A stretch of 14,609 bases of DNA from JAWLCQ01 sp041687095 (GTDB lineage: Bacteria; Planctomycetota; Phycisphaerae; SM23-33), in contig JAWLCQ010000129.1 in NCBI GenBank assembly GCA_041687095.1, positions 1-14,609 of the forward strand, read 5' to 3'. Positions 11,448-14,609 of the stretch are shown here, in pieces; within the stretch, counting starts at the first letter, position 1; every line of letters starts with the position of its first letter. The translations under genes were made by a program, and so were the position numbers. Below the pieces are notes generated by a model. That model saw nothing but the letters and a program-made list of their open reading frames with translations, was not told where the DNA came from and searched no databases.

Positions 11448-12890
11448 ATGGTACGCATGAGCAAGCGAAGCGACCGCCCCAACGTACTGTTCATCATCTC
11501 CGACCAGCACCAGCAGGCCGCCGCCGGCTGCTATGGGCACCCCCTCGTGCGGACGCCCAACCTCGACCGCCTCGCGGGCGACGGGGTGCGGTTCGATAAC
11601 GCCTACTGCCAGTCGCCCCTGTGCGGGCCCTCACGGGCGAGCGTCCTGACCGGCCGCCAGTGCAGCACCGTCCGCTACTACACCCACGGGCAGGCGGACC
11701 CCCTCGCCGACGTGCCCACCCTCGGGTCCGTCTTCCGCTCCGCCGGGTACGCCACCGGGGCCATCGGGAAGGTCCACGTCCGCGGGGAGGGCAAGCCCCC
11801 CGCCGGGCCCGACCTGGGCTTCGACGACCGCCGCCTCCGCATCTACACCCGCTTCTTCGAGGACTACGTCGAACTCGTCGGCAAGGATGTCGCCGACAAG
11901 TACGCCACCTACCGCACCCAGCTCGCTGACTACACCAGCACGTACAACAAGCGGAACGTCGGGATCGACATCCCCGAGGAGCAGATGTACGACGCCCTGG
12001 TCACCGAGCGGTGCATCGACTTCCTCGAAAAGCGGGCGGCCGCGGACGAGCCCTTCTTCCTCTGGGCGGGCTTCGACAAGCCCCACCCCGACTGGTTCGC
12101 CCCCGAGGAGTACCACCGCATGTACGACCCCGCCGACGTCGAGCTGCCCGCGACGTTCCGCGAGCGGCGGGACGACATCCCGGAGATCTGGCGGGGGTCG
12201 CTGCGGCAGGACCACTTCTTCACCGACGACGAGGCCCGCCACGCCATCGCCGCCTACTACGCCAACGTCACCTACACCGACGTGAAGGTCGGCCAGCTCC
12301 TCGACGCCCTCGACCGCCTGGGCCTGTCCGACAACACGATCATCGTCTACACGACCGACCACGGGGAGAGCCTTCTGGAGCACGGGATGATCCAGAAGCA
12401 CTGCTTCTTCGAGTCGGCCGTCCGGGTCCCCCTGCTGCTCACGGCGCCCGCGGGCGTTCCGCGGGGCGTGGCGCGGGAGGGGATCGTGAGCCTGGTGGAC
12501 CTCTTCCCCACGCTGTGCGACCTCACCGGGCTCGACGCGCCCGAGGGCCTGGACGGGATCTCGCTGCTGGACGACATCGCGGGGGCCCCGGCCCCTGCGG
12601 AGCGGGCGGCCTTCTGCGAGTTCTACGAGTGGGGCGCCCCCGAGCGGATGATCCGCACGCCCCGCTGGAAGTACATGTACTGCGGGCACGACACGGACCA
12701 GATGTACGACCTCATCAACGACCCGCTGGAGCAGACCAACCTGGTGAACGACCCCGCCCACGCGGCCACCGCGCGCGACCTCCGCGCCCGCATCCTGCAC
12801 CACTGGGCCCAGCCGGACATGCAGCAGGTGAACCACGGCGGCCCCTGGCACCGCCCCAAGGCCGCCATCCCGCCCAAGAAGGCGGAGTAG
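11448..12890 (+). CDS. Type I sulfatase (formylglycine-dependent)
   Basis: This 480-residue arylsulfatase-family hydrolase cleaves sulfate esters. The signature CGPSRASVLTGR is at 59-70; Cys59 is the residue converted to formylglycine in the CxPSR motif. Metal and active-site motifs: NVLFIISDQ at 12-20, GKVH at 107-110 (the GKxH position), DKPHP at 210-214, and YTTDHGES at 301-308 with Asp304 and His305. YDLINDPLEQTNLVND near the C-terminus is the typical sulfatase tail motif. No signal peptide is visible, so the enzyme is probably cytoplasmic, unlike many polysaccharide sulfatases. Its maturation enzyme is not in the window. Two in-frame ATGs (11448 and 11457) are possible and neither has a Shine-Dalgarno sequence. 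The substrate is unknown; the family includes choline, glycan and aryl sulfatases. Confidence 0.94.
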   Translation: MVRMSKRSDRPNVLFIISDQHQQAAAGCYGHPLVRTPNLDRLAGDGVRFDNAYCQSPLCGPSRASVLTGRQCSTVRYYTHGQADPLADVPTLGSVFRSAGYATGAIGKVHVRGEGKPPAGPDLGFDDRRLRIYTRFFEDYVELVGKDVADKYATYRTQLADYTSTYNKRNVGIDIPEEQMYDALVTERCIDFLEKRAAADEPFFLWAGFDKPHPDWFAPEEYHRMYDPADVELPATFRERRDDIPEIWRGSLRQDHFFTDDEARHAIAAYYANVTYTDVKVGQLLDALDRLGLSDNTIIVYTTDHGESLLEHGMIQKHCFFESAVRVPLLLTAPAGVPRGVAREGIVSLVDLFPTLCDLTGLDAPEGLDGISLLDDIAGAPAPAERAAFCEFYEWGAPERMIRTPRWKYMYCGHDTDQMYDLINDPLEQTNLVNDPAHAATARDLRARILHHWAQPDMQQVNHGGPWHRPKAAIPPKKAE

Positions 12891-12916
12891 GCTCTTTCCT
12901 CCGGAGAGTTGGCGGG

Positions 12917-13224
12917 GATGAACGCGGATGAACGCGGATGCGGAAGGAGCAGCAGGGATGCACGGGATGCAAGGGATCGGAGGGTAACGGGTTGGGAGGG
13001 CAGAGGGTTCTGAGAGCTGCCGGTCCTGCTTCTTCTCATCCTTCTTCTCCTGATCTGCGTTCATCCGTCTACGCTTCGCTTCGTCGCGACGAGTCCGCGT
13101 CCATCCCCGCTCATCTTCGGGTGGTGCACAGACCGACGCCCCCACGGGGAGCGGACCTCGAAAACAAACCCACCGACACGCCCAACCGTGCGGAACGAAC
13201 CCAGCGCAGACTTTTCCGAGTTTT
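12917..13224. repeat. Composite intergenic element, copy 1
   Basis: It begins with two GATGAACGCG 10-mers (12917, 12927), then GGGATGCACGGGATGCAAGGGATCGG-type and CTTCTTCTCATCCTTCTTCTCC-type segments, then the inverted end ATCTGCGTTCATCC. A 38-bp segment absent from copy 2 follows, then CCCCGCTCATCTTCGGGTG and GACGCCCCCACGGGGAG. It ends with a 66-bp unit (13159-13224) containing two ACRAACCCA words. Copy 2 is at 13547-13814. Confidence 0.85.
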
Positions 13225-13427
13225 GCCCCTCCCACCCCTCTCCCCACCGGGGAGAGGATGTCGCGCAGCGACAGGTGAGGGGGTCCCGGACCGACCCGCG
13301 GGCGAGCGAAACGGGGACTGGCTCCGTAGGGGCATGCTGTTCGCCCCGGAGGTGCCTGTCCCCCTTTCGCGGTCCCACTCGCACCGACCGTGCAGAGCAA
13401 ACCCATCACTCGCCTCCGCCTCATCCT

Positions 13428-13497
13428 CGAAAACAAACCCATTCACCGGCACGCCCAACCGTGCGGAACGAACCCAGCGCAGACTATTCCGAGTTTT
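13428..13497. repeat. 70-bp unit with AAACAAACCCA / GAACGAACCCA words
   Basis: It runs from CGAAAACAAACCCA through CACGCCCAACCGTGCGGAAC and GAACCCAGCGCAGACTATTC to CCGAGTTTT. The same unit ends both composite copies (13159-13224 and 13747-13814). The 5' and 3' parts are nearly identical in all three, while the middle varies. Confidence 0.88.
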
Positions 13498-13546
13498 ACC
13501 CTTCTCCCTGCGGCAAAGGCATCTACGCATTCCCGGAGAATCATCG

Positions 13547-13814
13547 GGGATGAACGCAGATGAACGCAGATACGGAGAGGGCAGGGATGCACGGGATGCA
13601 AGGGATCGGAGGGTAAAGGGTTGGACGGCAAAGGGTTCTGCGAACCGCCAATCCTGCTTCTTCTCATCCTTCTTCTCCTGATCCGCGTTCATCCCCGCTC
13701 ATCTTCGGGTGCCGTAGAGCCCGACGCCCCCACGGGGAGAGGATCTCGAAAACAAACCCATCTCGCCTCCTCCCGGCCGTGCGGAACGAACCCAGCGCAG
13801 ACTATTCCGAGTTT
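13547..13814. repeat. Composite intergenic element, copy 2
   Basis: Same order as copy 1: GGGGATGAACGCAGATGAAC, the GGGATGCA words, the CTTCTTCTCATCC stretch, the inverted end GATCCGCGTTCATCCCC, CTCATCTTCGGGTG and GACGCCCCCACGGGGAGAGG, then the 68-bp AAACAAACCCA unit (13747-13814). The GGGGATGAACGC start and GCGTTCATCCCC inner end are inverted repeats of each other. Confidence 0.85.
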
Positions 13815-13847
13815 CACGCCTCCGCGCCCGCGGGCACGCCCCGCCGT

Positions 13848-13980
13848 GAAGAACAAACCCATCAGTCGCCTCTCCCCCCCATCCTCGAAAGCAAACCCAC
13901 CGCTCGCCTCCTTCCGACCAGAGAAAACAAACCCATCTCCCCTCCTCTCAAGCGTCGAAAACGAACCCAACGCAGGTTAT
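13848..13980. repeat. AAACRAACCCA word cluster
   Basis: Four further copies of the word lie close together: GAACAAACCCA (13851), GAAAGCAAACCCA (13887), GAAAACAAACCCA (13923) and GAAAACGAACCCA (13956), spaced 33-36 bases apart. Seven earlier copies occur from 13160 on. Confidence 0.85.
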
Positions 13981-14026
13981 TCCCGTTATTCCGATAGCTG
14001 CAAAATCGTCACCAACTGTCCGCGGC

Positions 14027-14074
14027 CCCGTCCCTGGCCCTGTCCCTGGCGCGGTCCCTGGCCCCGTCCACTGC
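14027..14074. repeat. 12-bp tandem repeat
   Basis: Four 12-base units: CCCGTCCCTGGC, CCTGTCCCTGGC, GCGGTCCCTGGC and CCCGTCCACTGC. Confidence 0.88.
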
Positions 14075-14278
14075 GCGCACCTCCCTCTATAGTTATTATA
14101 CTGCCTAACTAAGTGTCCAGTTGCCTTTCTTTTTAGTACGCCCCATCCCGCAAGCGAAAACCTCCCCGCCGCCAGCAGCCCGCGCAAGCGCCGGGCCCCC
14201 TTGCCCCGCCACAGCCCCGACAAAGCGGCCAGCGGGGGCGCTTCCGCGTGGGAGGGGGTTCGAGGGACGGGGGTTCGA

Positions 14279-14362
14279 GGGACAGATACTACAACTCAGG
14301 CGAGTTGTGGTATCTGTCCCCAGAACCAGAACAAGGCGAGTTGTGGTATCTGTCCCCAGAAC
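14279..14362. repeat. 19-bp-stem hairpin with a tandem copy of its right arm
   Basis: GGGACAGATACTACAACTC (14279-14297) pairs with GAGTTGTGGTATCTGTCCC (14302-14320), with one G-T pair and the loop AGGC. The right half plus flank (29 bases from AGGCGAG to CCAGAAC) is directly repeated at 14298-14326 and 14334-14362, a 36-bp offset. REP-like elements carry comparable CTGTCCCC words, but no transposase gene is present. Confidence 0.9.
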
Positions 14363-14377
14363 AGTCCCCAGAACATG

Positions 14378-14403
14378 CGCGGCGGGTCTCCTGACCCGCC
14401 GCG
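14378..14403. repeat. GGGTC-TCCT-GACCC hairpin
   Basis: Perfect 11-bp stem CGCGGCGGGTC/GACCCGCCGCG around the loop TCCT. It shares the stem core GGGTC/GACCC and the loop (as reverse complement AGGA) with the hairpins inside the two terminal repeats, but its outer stem differs. Confidence 0.85.
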
Positions 14404-14521
14404 TCCGGGAGGGGCGAGCAGCGCCTCCGCGGCAGCGCCGTTGGAGCGCCCCCCTTCGCGGCGGCCCTTCGACAGGCTCAGGACCAGGCCCCCGCCGCGA
14501 CCGAAGCGCCGCCATAACGCT

Positions 14522-14590
14522 GTCGCGGAGGCGCTCCGCTCGTTCCGGGACGTTGGGGGTCAGGAGACCCCCAACGCACGCGCTTGGGGC
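14522..14590. repeat. Right copy of 69-bp terminal direct repeat with hairpin
   Basis: Same orientation and near-identical to 1-69, including the hairpin (14550-14575). After it the 18-bp word array of the left end is replaced by a shorter AACGCACGCGCTCGGGGCG sequence, so the two ends are not a simple circular overlap. Confidence 0.85.
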
Positions 14591-14609
14591 AACGCACGCG
14601 CTCGGGGCG

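Larger units (their letters stand above)
12891..14609. other. 1.7-kb gene-free, repeat-rich region
   Basis: No frame here shows protein-family similarity, and the open frames are translations of repeats (peptides such as KTNP and NEPSAD recurring). Contents in order: composite element copy 1; a GGGGAGAGG hairpin (13237-13257); a GGGACTGGCTCCG...CGGAGGTGCCTGTCCC inverted pair (13314-13362); an AAACRAACCCA-rich stretch; composite copy 2; more AAACRAACCCA words; a 12-bp tandem array; an AT-rich patch (14086-14140); a GGGACAGATA hairpin; and the terminal repeat. No tRNA or rRNA is recognised. Confidence 0.8.

Noticed and set aside
13160..13968. CRISPR-like array
   Set aside because: Repeats are only about 11-13 bases, imperfect and irregularly spaced, some spacers are themselves repeated, and no cas gene is present.
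12938..14112. Open frames in the right-hand gap giving KTNP/NEPSAD-containing peptides
   Set aside because: They translate the AAACRAACCCA and composite repeats. The same peptides recur in several frames, and there are no ribosome sites or domains.
14095..14119. Minus-strand promoter (TATAAT with TGGACA)
   Set aside because: The -10 is perfect, but the nearest -35-like hexamer is only 13 bp away and no gene follows on that strand within the region.
1..14609. Circular molecule inferred from matching ends
   Set aside because: The 69-bp end match has two differences and the flanking 18-bp arrays differ, so it is not a clean circular overlap. There are no replication or mobilisation genes.

Overview
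The window is GC-rich DNA from an uncultured-type bacterium, most likely a planctomycete (Planctomycetota, possibly Phycisphaerae-like). This rests on the gene mix (a formylglycine-type sulfatase, a UroD-like protein, a PIG-L deacetylase, a NagB-like protein), the strong G/C preference at third codon positions, and gaps full of short repeat 'words' of a kind seen in such genomes. The taxonomic call is an inference; no rRNA or tRNA gene is visible.

Left block (289-5166, all minus strand). In transcription order: an S41 C-terminal processing peptidase, tsaD (tRNA t6A synthesis), larB (nickel-pincer cofactor synthesis) and nnrD (NAD(P)HX repair). Only the peptidase-tsaD pair is closely spaced (58 bp). 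larB has a perfect TATAAT so close to its ATG that a leaderless mRNA is likely.

Right block (5388-12890, all plus strand). A UroD/corrinoid-methyltransferase-like protein, a PIG-L/LmbE deacetylase, a NagB-like sugar-phosphate isomerase/deaminase homologue, a small DUF2442 protein, a TIM-barrel protein with an aldo/keto-reductase-like start, two tandem paralogous LysM-type lipoproteins each with its own matching promoter-like sequence, and a type I sulfatase. The deacetylase, NagB-like protein and sulfatase would fit a route for (sulfated) amino-sugar breakdown, but no substrate can be read from the sequence.

Intergenic DNA is the most unusual part. Nearly every gap holds short-period tandem repeats. 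Five unrelated sequence words share an exact 7-bp period at eight loci (nine arrays), and other words have periods of 8, 9, 10, 12 and 18 bp. Many are arranged as inverted pairs, and several touch a stop codon or lie just before a start codon. The last 1.7 kb (12891-14609) has no convincing gene. It contains a duplicated composite element, eleven copies of an AAACRAACCCA-type word, several hairpins and, at the very end, a 69-bp sequence that also begins the window. The window is therefore bounded by direct repeats that each carry a GGGTC-loop-GACCC hairpin.
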